DNA of 64,000 nt from BOG-938 sp035524315 (GCA_035524315.1 DATKPD010000078.1:124001-188000), one strand, 5' to 3'; positions 44,882 through 54,464 are shown, counted from the first letter of the stretch. Program-made: numbers and translations. Notes: generated by a model not told the origin, from the letters alone.

Positions 44882-45274
44882 TTAGGTGGCGCGCTTGGCG
44901 GCGGCCTCGTTGACCAGGACGGACACCGCCGTGACGACCTGGTCGACCGCGAACGGCTTGACCACCAGGGTGCTGCTGGGCACGCCCTGGGCCGACCATT
45001 CCGACCCGTTTTCGGCCGTGATGTAGACGACCGGCAGGTCGTGGATCAGTTCGCGCGCCCGGCGGGCCACATCCCAGCCGTTCGGTCCCTCACCCAGGCC
45101 AACGTCGGTGACGAGGGCCTGCAGCGTGGACGGATCGACTTCGATCTGGGTCAGAGCCGCCCCTCCATTGTCCGCCACGGCCACGGCGTAGCCGGAGGCC
45201 GCCAAGGCCTCCTCGATCAGGGTCTGAATGAGGATTTCATCTTCGACGACAAGGACGCGGGCCGGCTGGTTCAT
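44882..45274 (-). CDS. single-domain response regulator
   Basis: 130-residue receiver domain: acidic DE pair (VVEDE), phospho-acceptor Asp in LVTDVGLGEG, and the conserved Lys in LVVKPFAVDQ. There is no output domain. The ATG at 45274 has GGGGGA six bases upstream. The unpaired, CheY/FixJ-N-like form suggests a phosphorelay role or control of a partner kinase elsewhere. Confidence 0.85.
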   Translation of the reverse strand: MNQPARVLVVEDEILIQTLIEEALAASGYAVAVADNGGAALTQIEVDPSTLQALVTDVGLGEGPNGWDVARRARELIHDLPVVYITAENGSEWSAQGVPSSTLVVKPFAVDQVVTAVSVLVNEAAAKRAT

Positions 45275-45428
45275 CGATGTTCCCCCGCAGGCGTGAGGCG
45301 AAGACAAGCCCATACGAGAAACACACGCCGACAAAACCGCAATACGGATCAAGCCATTCTGGTTCCTGGAAATGACGCCTAGTCGACATTTATTTGTCGG
45401 CCGAGGGTGGCCCCTCCGGACCGCCCCT

Positions 45429-46367
45429 TCACGGCTGTCCGGCGCCCCCGGACGACCCATAGATCTGGCCGGTGGCGTAGCTGGCGTCCTCGGCCGCGAG
45501 CTGGACGTACAGCGACGCCAGTTCCGCCGGCTGGCCGGGGCGGCCCAGCGGAGTCGCGCCGCCGAACTTTTCCAGTTTTTCCATGCTGGCCCCGCCGCTG
45601 ACCTGCAGCGGCGTCCAGATCGGCCCAGGCGCGACGCCGTTCACGCGGATGCCTCTGGACGCCAACTGCTTTGCCAGGGACTTCACGTAATTCATGGTCG
45701 CGGCCTTGGTCTGGGCATAGTCGTACAAGTCCGGCGTGGGATCGTAGGCTTGCTCGGACGTGGTCGCGATGATCGTTGAGCCCGGCTTCAGCAGTGGGAT
45801 CGCGGCCTGGAGAATCCAGAACGGCGCGTAGATGTTGGTCTTGATGGTCGCGTCAAAGTCCTCGCTGGAAATATCCAGGATGGAAGCGTGGGCCTGCTGA
45901 CGCGCGGCGTTGGCGACCACGATATCCAACCCGCCCAGACCCCCGGCGGCCTTGGCCGCCAGATCGCGACAGAACGCCTCCTCGCGCAGGTCGCCGGCCA
46001 GGGCCAGGCCGACCCGGCCCTCCGCCTCGATCAGGCCGATCACCTCCCGCGCGTCCGGCTCCTCGGCCGGCAGATAGTTGATCGCCACGTCGGCGCCCTC
46101 GCGGGCGAAGGCGATGGCGGCGGCGCGGCCCATGCCGGAGTCGCCCCCGGTGATGAGCGCCTTGCGGCCGATCAGGCGGCCAGAACCGCGGTACGAGGTC
46201 TCGCCATGATCGGGGCGGGGATTCATGTCCCGCGCCAAGCCCGGCCATGGCTGCGACTGCTTCTCGAACGGCGGCCCAGGGTATTTGCCGCGTGGGTCGC
46301 GCAGGCTCGCCTGCGGCCTCGCCTGGGCTGAAATCGATTGGCGGTCGCCCGAAATGTCCCGGTCCAT
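45429..46367 (-). CDS. SDR-family oxidoreductase with N-terminal extension
   Basis: 312-residue short-chain dehydrogenase. The cofactor motif TGGDSGMGRAAAIAFAREG lies near residue 60, NAARQ near 135, catalytic Tyr-Lys in YDYAQTKAA near 210. The 45-residue Pro-rich N-terminal extension (GKYPGPPFEKQSQPWPG) is typical of the YghA/general-stress subgroup. ATG 46367 has AGGAG seven bases upstream. Substrate unknown; it is divergent from the BON gene. Confidence 0.88.
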   Translation of the reverse strand: MDRDISGDRQSISAQARPQASLRDPRGKYPGPPFEKQSQPWPGLARDMNPRPDHGETSYRGSGRLIGRKALITGGDSGMGRAAAIAFAREGADVAINYLPAEEPDAREVIGLIEAEGRVGLALAGDLREEAFCRDLAAKAAGGLGGLDIVVANAARQQAHASILDISSEDFDATIKTNIYAPFWILQAAIPLLKPGSTIIATTSEQAYDPTPDLYDYAQTKAATMNYVKSLAKQLASRGIRVNGVAPGPIWTPLQVSGGASMEKLEKFGGATPLGRPGQPAELASLYVQLAAEDASYATGQIYGSSGGAGQP

Positions 46368-46613
46368 GACGCTCTCCTGTCCGGCGAACAACGCCCCGCG
46401 CCGGGATCGGCGCCGAAGGCTCCGCTTCGATTGCGGCCAAAGGCCCTCGTCTGGCGCCCGGACGCCTTGCGCCAACGCGTCCTTCGCGCCGCTCGCGACG
46501 TCCAGCCTGGGCAGCGCGGCGGCGCGCGAGCTTGCATTTTTTGATCCACTGCAATGGAAGCTTCGCAAGCGAGGCCTACCGTGGCGCTCTTCCCTCTGGA
46601 CAGGATCGCCGCC

Positions 46614-46844
46614 ATGACCACCGTTGAACTGGCCGCCGAGGTCGAGGCCATCAGTGACGACATCACCCACGTTCTGGGTCATTCCTGGTTCTTCGACCCG
46701 CACACCATCTCGGTCCAGGACGACGACGGAAAGGTCGTTCTGAGCGGCGTCGTCAGGTCCGAACGCGAGCGCAGAATGGCCGCCGCCGCGGCGTGGGCGC
46801 ATGAAGGCGTGACCGACGTGGACAATCGTCTGACAGTGGCCTGA
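46614..46844 (+). CDS. BON-domain protein
   Basis: 76 residues making one BON domain (ITHVLGHSWFFDPHTISVQ through VVLSGVVRSERERRMA to DVDNRLTV). No signal peptide. AGGA eight bases upstream supports ATG 46614 over an earlier ATG at 46554 that lacks a ribosome-binding site. BON proteins often act at the envelope in osmotic or general stress; this one appears cytoplasmic. Confidence 0.72.
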   Translation: MTTVELAAEVEAISDDITHVLGHSWFFDPHTISVQDDDGKVVLSGVVRSERERRMAAAAAWAHEGVTDVDNRLTVA

Positions 46845-46944
46845 CCGGCCACGCATGGTTGATTGCGCGTCGGGAAAGCTTCATAAAACCGTCGCCCCCG
46901 CCCCTTAAGCATTCGGTAATTTCGAACCTGAAGGGGCGGACGCC

Positions 46945-48564
46945 ATGACTGATGCAGTGTCGACGGGCATGCTTGGCGCGGGCGCGCCAAAGCCCAGCCT
47001 GGACAAAAAACACAGTCCCGCCACCGCCATAGTCTTCTGCGCGGCCTTGGCGCTGGGCCTCGGCTACGGGCTTCACGGCCTGATTGACGACATCCAAAAC
47101 GTGCACGAGGCGGTGGCCTTCGGCGTGTTCGCCCTGCTCGGCGTGGCCTTGCTGATCGCGCTGGGCTTCGAGTTCGTCAACGGCTTCCACGACACCGCCA
47201 ACGCCGTCGCCACGGTGATCTACACCCACTCCCTGCCGCCGGTGGTGGCCGTGGTGTGGTCGGGCGCCTGGAACTTCTTCGGGGTGATGGTCTCCACCGG
47301 AGCGGTCGCCTACAGCATCATCACCCTGCTGCCGGTCGAGCTGATTCTGCAGGTCGGCTCGGGCGCGGGCTACGCCATGATCTTCGCCCTTCTGCTGGCG
47401 GCGATCATCTGGAACCTGGGCACCTGGGCGCTAGGCATTCCCAACTCGTCTTCGCACGCCCTGATCGGTTCGGTGATGGGTGTAGGCTTGGCCAACCAGC
47501 TGATGGCCCCGACCGGGCAGGCCACCTCGGGCGTCGACTGGAACCAGGCGATGAACGTGTTCCAGGCCCTGCTGTTCAGCCCGCTGATGGGCTTTGGCCT
47601 GGCCGCGGTCGCCCTGCTGCTGCTCAAGTTGACCGTCAAGTCGCCGACGCTCTATCAGGAGCCGAAGACTGACAAGCCGCCGCCGATCTGGATCCGCGGC
47701 CTGCTGGTGCTGACCTGCACCGGCGTGTCCTTCGCCCATGGCAGCAACGACGGCCAGAAGGGCATGGGCCTGATCATGCTGATCCTGATCGGCGCCGCGC
47801 CCACCGCCTACGCCCTGAACCGCACCATGCCGGCCTCATCGACCCCGGCCTTCATCCACGCCGGACAATCCGCACAAGCGGTGTTCGCGGCCCACGCCGC
47901 CGGCCAGCCGGTGATCCCCATCAATCAAGCCCGCCAAATCGTTGGCGCTGCGCTGCGCGACAAGAAGGTCAACCAGCCGCAGGTGTTCGCAAGCTTGGCC
48001 ACCCTGACAGGCGACATCAACGCCAACGTCCAGGCCTATGGATCGGTCGCGCATGTGCCCGCCGCCGCGACGCCCAACATGCGCAACGACATGTACCTGG
48101 CCAGCGAAGCGATCCGCGTGGCCCCGAAGGAAGGCGTCAAGTTTGCCGGACCCGAAGCCAAGGCGGTAGCCGCCTATGGCAAGAGCCTGCAGGCCGGCAC
48201 GCGCTTCATCCCCCTGTGGGTCAAGGTGTGCGTCGCCGTGGCCCTGGGCCTGGGGACCATGGTCGGTTGGAAGCGGATCGTGGTCACCGTCGGCGAGAGG
48301 ATCGGCAAGACCCACCTGACCTACGCCCAGGGCGCGGCCGCCGAACTGGTCGCCGCCGGCACCATCCTGGCGGCCGACTTCTACGCCCTGCCGGTGTCGA
48401 CCACCCACATCCTGTCCAGCGGCGTGGCGGGCACGATGGCGGCCAACGGCTCGGGCCTGCAGTGGAGCACAATCCGCTCCATCGCCATGGCCTGGATCCT
48501 GACGCTGCCGGCGGCCATGCTGATCTCGGGCACGCTCTACTTCATCCTGCGCCAGTTCGTCTGA
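46945..48564 (+). CDS. pit: PiT-family inorganic phosphate transporter
   Basis: 539-residue permease of the PiT family, which cotransports phosphate (usually as metal phosphate) with protons. Two PiT signatures are present: FVNGFHDTANAVATVIYTHS (about 75) and SFAHGSNDGQKGMGLI (about 263). The long soluble segment between them and the last helices (about 295-415) is typical of the large bacterial form. The C-terminal half has EL-VAAGTILAADFYALPVSTTH. A compound terminator follows. Confidence 0.92.
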   Translation: MTDAVSTGMLGAGAPKPSLDKKHSPATAIVFCAALALGLGYGLHGLIDDIQNVHEAVAFGVFALLGVALLIALGFEFVNGFHDTANAVATVIYTHSLPPVVAVVWSGAWNFFGVMVSTGAVAYSIITLLPVELILQVGSGAGYAMIFALLLAAIIWNLGTWALGIPNSSSHALIGSVMGVGLANQLMAPTGQATSGVDWNQAMNVFQALLFSPLMGFGLAAVALLLLKLTVKSPTLYQEPKTDKPPPIWIRGLLVLTCTGVSFAHGSNDGQKGMGLIMLILIGAAPTAYALNRTMPASSTPAFIHAGQSAQAVFAAHAAGQPVIPINQARQIVGAALRDKKVNQPQVFASLATLTGDINANVQAYGSVAHVPAAATPNMRNDMYLASEAIRVAPKEGVKFAGPEAKAVAAYGKSLQAGTRFIPLWVKVCVAVALGLGTMVGWKRIVVTVGERIGKTHLTYAQGAAAELVAAGTILAADFYALPVSTTHILSSGVAGTMAANGSGLQWSTIRSIAMAWILTLPAAMLISGTLYFILRQFV

Positions 48565-48591
48565 TCCGGCGCACCACGCGCGAGAGTTCCC

Positions 48592-48636
48592 GGCGGCGCC
48601 TTGGACGGAAAACTCCGTTCACGGCGCCGCCTTTCT
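48592..48636 (+). terminator. compound hairpin terminator after the phosphate transporter
   Basis: Outer arms GGCGGCGCC and GGCGCCGCC enclose a second hairpin (ACGGA/TCCGT) and are followed by TTTCT. It lies 28 bases after the stop codon, so it is a good intrinsic terminator. Confidence 0.75.
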
Positions 48637-48773
48637 ACTGGATGCAAGCGAGGGCCGTCTTGACGCCCGCCAAGAAACCTTGTCGCAAAGTTCACGTCGG
48701 CTCGGAGCGGACCTTCTAATCTGCTCCCGGGCGGACTCACACAGCATCCGCCCATCATGGAAAGGATGCCGAC

Positions 48774-49043
48774 ATGTCTGAGATTCACAGCGTGCACGAC
48801 CATCATACCCAAGCGGCCGACCATCACGAACAGGCCGCCCGTCACCACCGCGAAGCCGCCGCGCATCATGAGGCGGGCGACGCCGAGACGGCGGGCCATC
48901 ATGCGCACGTGGCCGCGGGCCACGCCGTCCATGCCGCCCACCACGCCGACGAGGCCAGCAAGCTGCACGCCGAACACCACGGCGAACTGGAAGACGAACA
49001 CGACGACGAACACGAAGGCGAACTCGAGCACGAGCACGCCTGA
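48774..49043 (+). CDS. small histidine-rich acidic protein
   Basis: 89 residues with 24 histidines, mostly as HH pairs in an Ala/Glu background (HDHHTQAADHHEQAARHHRE; GELEDEHDDEHEGELEHEHA at the end). The AAAGGA ribosome-binding site seven bases before the ATG supports translation. No signal peptide. It could bind metal ions or metal phosphate near the phosphate importer; I do not recognise a family. Confidence 0.7.
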   Translation: MSEIHSVHDHHTQAADHHEQAARHHREAAAHHEAGDAETAGHHAHVAAGHAVHAAHHADEASKLHAEHHGELEDEHDDEHEGELEHEHA

Positions 49044-49121
49044 CGACGGTGAAGGGGCGCGGGGCCGGCCATCGCCGTACGGTCGCCCCCGCGCCCTGAC
49101 CCGTCCAAGAGGACCATGGCC

Positions 49122-49355
49122 ATGAAACCAGCAGGCGAAGCGATCAGGGTGACCCGAGCCGCCAACGGCTGGACCTGGGCGGTGATCGACCGTCAGGGCC
49201 AGACCTTCGCGCGCGGAGCGGCGGCCCAGCAGTGGGATGCGATGGAAAAGGCGTGGAGCGCCGCCAAGCCCCTGTGCATCGGCCGTCCGGGCGTCTTTCC
49301 CGAAGTGATCGTCGAACAGGCGATGACGAAACGCCTGCGCCGTCGCCGGGCCTAG
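49122..49355 (+). CDS. small protein of unknown function
   Basis: 77 residues from ATG 49122; the AGAGGA ribosome-binding site is about 9 bases upstream, while the earlier ATG at 49116 is only 2 bases from it. No recognised domain; the C-terminus is Arg-rich (TKRLRRRRA). Its stop overlaps the convergent response-regulator stop by four bases. Confidence 0.55.
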   Translation: MKPAGEAIRVTRAANGWTWAVIDRQGQTFARGAAAQQWDAMEKAWSAAKPLCIGRPGVFPEVIVEQAMTKRLRRRRA

Positions 49356-49966
49356 GTCAGCCCCGCCTCCGACGCCACGCGCACCAGTTCAGCCGTGCCG
49401 CGCACGCCGATCTTGGCCTTCATCATGCTCAGGGTGTTGGCCACGGTCTTGTAGCCGATGCCCAGGGCTCCAGCGATGTCGCTGAGACTCTTGCCACTGG
49501 CCAGGAGCCGCAAAATCTCCAGATCGCGCGCCGAAAGCTGATCGACCGTGTGCGTGGGCGCCACGGTCTGCAGCGCCAAGGCCTGGGCCAGTTCAGACTC
49601 GACGTAGCGCCCTCCCGCCGTGATGCGCCGCACAGCGGTTAGGATTTCGTCGGGCGCCGCGTTCTTGGTCATGTAGCCGTGCGCGCCGGCGGCCATGGCG
49701 CGGGTCACATAGAGCGGCTCGGCGTGCATGCTGAACACCAGCACAGGCGCGGCCTCGGTCTGCAACAGCCGCGTCAGCAGTTCCAGACCGCCAAGTTCGG
49801 GCAGATTGAGGTCCAGGATGATCAGATCGAGCTTTTGCCGCAGGGCCAGACCGACCGCCTCGCGGCCGCCGGCCGCCTCGAAGATCTGCCCGCCGGCCAT
49901 CCCGCTCAGCAGCCGGCGCAGGCCGTCGCGCACGATCGCGTGGTCATCGACCAGGAGGATATTCAT
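49352..49966 (-). CDS. NarL/LuxR-type response regulator
   Basis: 204 residues. Receiver domain with phospho-acceptor Asp in LIILDLNLPELGG and Lys in YMTKNAAPDEI; C-terminal LuxR helix-turn-helix (about 140-200) LSARDLEILRLLASGKSLSD and IGYKTVANTLSMMKAKIG. It overlaps the kinase gene upstream by four bases (ATGA), so both are one unit. The intergenic region between kinase and TonB receptor holds three copies of TCGGGAA-type repeats that could be its target. Confidence 0.9.
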   Translation of the reverse strand: MNILLVDDHAIVRDGLRRLLSGMAGGQIFEAAGGREAVGLALRQKLDLIILDLNLPELGGLELLTRLLQTEAAPVLVFSMHAEPLYVTRAMAAGAHGYMTKNAAPDEILTAVRRITAGGRYVESELAQALALQTVAPTHTVDQLSARDLEILRLLASGKSLSDIAGALGIGYKTVANTLSMMKAKIGVRGTAELVRVASEAGLT

Positions 49967-51324
49967 AACTGCCGGGCTCCCTCAACCGCGGTCCGCTCGA
50001 CGCCCTCGAGCGGCAGGCGGGCCAGGATCGACCAGCCGCCGGCCCTGCCCTCGCCCCGGTCGATGGTCAGGACGCCGCCCGAGGCGCTGACCCGCTCGCG
50101 CATGCCGATCAGCCCCAGGCCCACGCCCGGCGGCCGGGACGGACCGGTTCCGTTGTCGGTGATCTCGGCCGTGACATGGCCGCCAGGATCGGTGCGCACG
50201 CTGACGGTCACGCGGCTCGGGTTGGCGTGGCGCAAGGCGTTGCTGACACCCTCCTGCACGATGCGGTAGACCGTGTCCTTCTGCAGCGCGCTGAGCGGCG
50301 CCTCGTCGGCCAGCAGGTCGAGATCGAAGGACACGTCCGGGCGGCGGGTCTGCCAGAAGGCGGCCAGATCGGTCAGGGCGGCGTTGAGGCCAAGCTCAGT
50401 CGCCGGCGTCGGCCGCAGCCGCCCGAGAATGTCGCGCACCAATCGCTGCATGTGCGCGACCGAGGTCTGGATCGCCCTCACCCGCTCGGGAATGTCGGCC
50501 GGGGCGCCGGCCTGCGCCGCTTGGCCGATCATCTGGGCGTCTACCGTCACGGCGAACAGGTGCGGTCCGATCTCGTCGTGCAGATCGCGGGCGATGTCGG
50601 CCCGCTCTTCCTCCTGCACGGTCAGCAGTTGACCCTCCAGAAGGCGGTTGCGCGCGTTCATGGCCACCAGTTGGTCGGCCATGCGGTTGAAGCCCTGCTC
50701 CAGGTCGACCAGTTCGCTGGGCCCTAGCGTGCGCACCCGCACGCGGCTGTCATAGCGGCCTGCGCCAAGGCTGACGAAGGCGGCGGACAGGTCGCTCAGC
50801 GGCCGAAGCGCCGCGCCGATCGCGAAATAGACCATCGCCAACCCGACCGCGGCCGAGGCGCTGAGCGCGCTCACCACCACAGCGAACTCGCGCCAGTAGG
50901 CGCCGATGTCCAGGCTGGAGATCGGCTCCAGGCGTAGGACTGCCGCGCCCCCAGCGGGCGCTGGTAGGGTTACGGCTGCGGGCGGGGGGCCAAGCGCGCG
51001 GGCGAACCAGCGCGGCACCTTGGCCGGCGCCTCGAACATGCGCGATGACGCCAGGACCGCTCCAGTCGGCGCGGTCAGCACGGCCCGCACGTGGCGATTA
51101 CCATCGAAGGTCGCCACCAATTGCCGCAGATCACGCTCGGGGTGGTCTGAGCGTGGCAGATCCTCGAAGGCGCTGCGCACGGTCTGCGCGCCACCGCTCA
51201 TGCCCGCCGCCAGCTCGGCCTGCAGAGCGCGCTTGGCCTCGAAGCCGGCGAAGGCCGAGCCGATCACCACGCCGGCGAGCAGCACCAATCCGATCAGCAG
51301 CAGGACGCGGGTTCGCAGCGACAT
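49963..51324 (-). CDS. NarX-type sensor histidine kinase
   Basis: 453 residues. Two membrane helices (about 7-29 and 145-170) flank a periplasmic sensor segment, then HAMP (about 175-225), a HisKA_3 dimerisation site RADIARDLHDEIGPHLFAV, and an HATPase domain with NALRHANPSRVTVS and GLGLIGMRERV. Ser/Thr/His chemistry is standard. It partners the overlapping NarL-type regulator and is divergent from a TonB receptor, perhaps the gene it controls. Confidence 0.9.
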   Translation of the reverse strand: MSLRTRVLLLIGLVLLAGVVIGSAFAGFEAKRALQAELAAGMSGGAQTVRSAFEDLPRSDHPERDLRQLVATFDGNRHVRAVLTAPTGAVLASSRMFEAPAKVPRWFARALGPPPAAVTLPAPAGGAAVLRLEPISSLDIGAYWREFAVVVSALSASAAVGLAMVYFAIGAALRPLSDLSAAFVSLGAGRYDSRVRVRTLGPSELVDLEQGFNRMADQLVAMNARNRLLEGQLLTVQEEERADIARDLHDEIGPHLFAVTVDAQMIGQAAQAGAPADIPERVRAIQTSVAHMQRLVRDILGRLRPTPATELGLNAALTDLAAFWQTRRPDVSFDLDLLADEAPLSALQKDTVYRIVQEGVSNALRHANPSRVTVSVRTDPGGHVTAEITDNGTGPSRPPGVGLGLIGMRERVSASGGVLTIDRGEGRAGGWSILARLPLEGVERTAVEGARQL

Positions 51325-51373
51325 GGGCGAAGCCTACCATCGGCTGGCTCGCTTCGCAGGTCCCCGGCCTATT

Positions 51374-51402
51374 TCGGGAACCTTTCCCGACATAATCGGG
51401 AA
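51374..51402. promoter_or_regulatory. three-copy TCGGGAA repeat, candidate operator
   Basis: TCGGGAA (51374-51380), TTCCCGA (51384-51390) and TCGGGAA (51396-51402) form overlapping inverted repeats with spacers of 3 and 5 bases. They lie 50-78 bases before the kinase gene start and about 100 before the TonB receptor ATG. The heptamer pattern suits a NarL-type regulator. Binding is inferred. Confidence 0.55.
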
Positions 51403-51500
51403 TCCGGGCCATGGCCCCGCGCGGGTCGGCAGACGACTGTCCCACGCAACGGCCCCGCCCATAGCGCCGCGGGCCGGCCATGTCGCTGGCGAGGGGTAGC

Positions 51501-53648
51501 ATGCGTTTTCGACAGAGTCTTCTGGCCGCGGCCTGCGTCGCGGTGCTCGCCCCGGTCGCCGCGAAGGCGGCGGATCCATCGCCGACTAGCGAAGTGGTGG
51601 TGACCGCTCAGCGCCTGGCGAACGCCCGCGACACGATCCAGCCTCAGGTCGGCGCCTCGAGCTACACCATCGACTCTCAGGCCCTGGCGTCCCTGCCCAG
51701 CGGCGACAACACCGCCATGAATCAGGTGATCCTGCAGGCGCCGGGCGTGGCCCAGGACTCCTACGGCCAGCTGCACGTGCGCGGCGAGCACAACGGCCTG
51801 CAGTTTCGCCTGGACGGGGTGATCTTGCCCGAGGGGCTGAGCGTGTTCAGCCAGGCGATCAGCCCAAGGCTGGCGGACAAGGTGCAGCTACTGACCGGCG
51901 CCCTGCCCGCGGAATACGGCCTGCGCACCGCCGGGGTGATCGACATCACCACCAAGACCACCTTCGACAACAAGGGCGAGGTGTCGATCTACGGCGGCAG
52001 CCATGGCGACGTCCAACCCAGCTTGGAATATGCGGGCAACGCGGGAAACCTGAACTATTTCGCCACCTTGAGCTATCTGCAGAGCGGACTTGGCGTGGAG
52101 TCGCCCGACGGGCGGTCCGATCCGCTGCACGACAAGACCGACCAGTTCGAGGGCTTCGGCTACCTGGAAGACATCATCAACGACTCCAGCAAGGCGTCGC
52201 TGATCGTCGGCTCCTCAATCCAGCGCTTCCAGATTCCCGACCTGACGGGTGGGACCAACGGCGGACTCATGTTCGGGCCGAGCGGCGACCAGCCCCTGAC
52301 CGTCGAGGGCCAGACCGACTATCCCAGCGAGAAACTCAACGAGAACCAGCGCGAGGTGACTCACTACGTCATCGGCAGCTTCCTGCACACCAACGATGTG
52401 TTCACCGGCCAAGTCTCGCTGTTCGCGCGTTATTCGTCGCTGAACTTCTCACCCGACGTCCTGGGCGACCTGCTCTATAACGGCATCGCCCAGACCGCGG
52501 CCAAGTCCGACGCCGCGGGGGGGCTGCAGGCCGAAGGCGCCTACCACCTGGGCGACAGCCACACGGTGCGCGGCGGGCTGATCGTCCAGATCGACCGCTC
52601 CACCAGCCAGACCTCGTCGCAGGTGATCGCGCTCGATCCGGTGACCGGCGCCCAGATTTCCGATCAGCCGGAAACGATCGTCGACAATGGGTCGCGCACG
52701 TCCAAGACCTACAGCGTCTATCTGCAGGACGAGTGGAAGCTGCTGTCCAACCTGACGCTGAACTACGGCCTGCGCTTCGACGACTTCGAAGGTTTCCGCG
52801 ACGAAAACCAGCTGAGTCCACGCGCCAATCTGGTGTGGCTGCCGCTCAACGGGACCACCATCCATGTCGGCTATTCGCGCTATTTCACGCCGCCCCCGTT
52901 CGAACTGGTCGCCAGCACCAGCGTGTCAAAGTTCGTCAACACCAGCGCCGCCCAGCCGGGCGCGGCAGACACCACGCCTTACGCCGAGCGCGCCAACTAC
53001 TACGACATCGGGGCCGAGCAGCGCGTGTTGCCGGGCCTGACGGTCGGGCTGGACACCTATTACAAGACCTCGGAGCATCTGATCGACGAGGGCCAGTTCG
53101 GCGCGCCGATCATCCTGACGCCGTTCAACTATCAGAACGGCATCCAGTACGGGATCGAGTTCACCAGCGCCTATCAGCACGGGCCGTTCTCGGCCTATCT
53201 CAACGCCGGGTTCGAGCGGGCGGTGGGGCGCGATATCATGACCAGCCAGTTCAATTTCGATCCGGCCGATCTGGCTTACATCGCGACCCACTACATCTAT
53301 CTGGACCACGACCAGAAGTTCAGCGGATCGGCCGGCGTGTCCTACCTATGGCGCGGCACGCGCTTCAGCGCCGATCTGATCTACGGCAGCGGCCTGCGCG
53401 CCGACCTGACCTTGCCCGACGGCTCCAACGTGCCCAACGGCGACGAACTGGCGCCCTACACCCAGGTCAACCTGGGTCTGTCCCACCGCTTCGAACAGGT
53501 CCCCGGCGGTCCCTACGAAATTCGGTTCGACGTGATCAACGTGGCCGACGACAAGTACGAGATCCGCGACGGCACGGGGGTGGGCGTGGGCGCGCCGCAG
53601 TTCGGCGCCCGCCGGGGCTTCTTCGGCGGACTGACCAAGGAATTCTAA
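51501..53648 (+). CDS. TonB-dependent outer-membrane receptor
   Basis: 715 residues from ATG 51501, with GAGGGG five bases upstream (an earlier ATG at 51480 lacks this). Signal peptide to about residue 24, plug domain (about 35-160, SEVVVTAQRL, GQLHVRGEHNGLQFRLDGV) and a barrel ending in an aromatic strand RRGFFGGLTKEF. It is divergent from the NarXL-type pair and shares the repeat region. Ligand unknown. Confidence 0.92.
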   Translation: MRFRQSLLAAACVAVLAPVAAKAADPSPTSEVVVTAQRLANARDTIQPQVGASSYTIDSQALASLPSGDNTAMNQVILQAPGVAQDSYGQLHVRGEHNGLQFRLDGVILPEGLSVFSQAISPRLADKVQLLTGALPAEYGLRTAGVIDITTKTTFDNKGEVSIYGGSHGDVQPSLEYAGNAGNLNYFATLSYLQSGLGVESPDGRSDPLHDKTDQFEGFGYLEDIINDSSKASLIVGSSIQRFQIPDLTGGTNGGLMFGPSGDQPLTVEGQTDYPSEKLNENQREVTHYVIGSFLHTNDVFTGQVSLFARYSSLNFSPDVLGDLLYNGIAQTAAKSDAAGGLQAEGAYHLGDSHTVRGGLIVQIDRSTSQTSSQVIALDPVTGAQISDQPETIVDNGSRTSKTYSVYLQDEWKLLSNLTLNYGLRFDDFEGFRDENQLSPRANLVWLPLNGTTIHVGYSRYFTPPPFELVASTSVSKFVNTSAAQPGAADTTPYAERANYYDIGAEQRVLPGLTVGLDTYYKTSEHLIDEGQFGAPIILTPFNYQNGIQYGIEFTSAYQHGPFSAYLNAGFERAVGRDIMTSQFNFDPADLAYIATHYIYLDHDQKFSGSAGVSYLWRGTRFSADLIYGSGLRADLTLPDGSNVPNGDELAPYTQVNLGLSHRFEQVPGGPYEIRFDVINVADDKYEIRDGTGVGVGAPQFGARRGFFGGLTKEF

Positions 53649-53660
53649 CGACGCTCGGCC

Positions 53661-54464
53661 TCAGCCCTCGGCGGCCAGGGCAGGCCAGGCCACGTCGGCC
53701 TCCGCAGACATGCGCCGGGTGGTGTCGCCGACGAAGGCGTGAGAACCGATGTGGGTCAGCTTGGAGCGGGTGTCGAGCCAAACCTTGCCGCCAATGGCGC
53801 GCCAACGATGGCAGAAGGCGAAGTCCTCGCTGAGGTAAAGGCCAGTGGCCGGGTCGATCAGGGAGTCGAACAGCGCGTACTGGTGCTCGCCGCGCGCGGG
53901 CCGCCGGGGATAGGCGTGAATGCCGCCGTACTTCAGCTCGGGGTAGGCGGCGATCATCTTTACCAGCGCGCTGCGCCGGATCAGCATGAAGCCGGTCCCG
54001 GCGTAAAGGCCGGTGGCGAAGCCGTCACGGGTTTCCAGCTCGTCGCCTTCGCACAGCGTGCCCACGTAGCGCAGGGTGGCCTGCTCCAGGCTCTCGCCCA
54101 ATTGAGCCCGTCGCTCCTGACTGCCCTTCCAGTCGGTGATCTTCAGCGGGTAGAGGCCGGCCACCACCTCCTCGCCCAAGCGAAGCAGCCGGCCCAAGGC
54201 CTCGGGCTGAAACTTGATGTCGGCGTCGACGAACATCAGGTGCGTCAGGTCCGGCGCGTCGAGGAAGGCCGCCACCAGGGTGTTGCGGCTGCGGGTGATC
54301 ATGGCGTCGTTGCCGAGCAGGGCCAAGTCGGCCCGAAAACCCTCGCGCCCGGCGTACTGGACCAGGTCGACGATCGACTCCACATAGCCTTGGGTCAAAA
54401 GGCCGCCGAAGCACGGGGTGCCGATCATCACCGCCGCCCCGGAGGGGCCGTTCCCGTTACTCAT
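53661..54464 (-). CDS. GT-A-fold glycosyltransferase-like protein
   Basis: 267 residues from ATG 54464, with GGAG eight bases upstream. A DxD-type metal motif occurs in HLMFVDADIKFQPEALGRL, with an N-terminal GTPCFGG segment and a late ATGLYLSEDFAFCHRW stretch that resembles the acceptor side of GT-A enzymes. The sugar donor is unknown. It converges on the TonB receptor gene with a 12-base gap. Confidence 0.75.
   Translation of the reverse strand: MSNGNGPSGAAVMIGTPCFGGLLTQGYVESIVDLVQYAGREGFRADLALLGNDAMITRSRNTLVAAFLDAPDLTHLMFVDADIKFQPEALGRLLRLGEEVVAGLYPLKITDWKGSQERRAQLGESLEQATLRYVGTLCEGDELETRDGFATGLYAGTGFMLIRRSALVKMIAAYPELKYGGIHAYPRRPARGEHQYALFDSLIDPATGLYLSEDFAFCHRWRAIGGKVWLDTRSKLTHIGSHAFVGDTTRRMSAEADVAWPALAAEG

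Noticed and set aside
46554..46613. Earlier start for the BON protein
   Set aside because: The upstream ATG lacks a ribosome-binding site and adds residues without family similarity.
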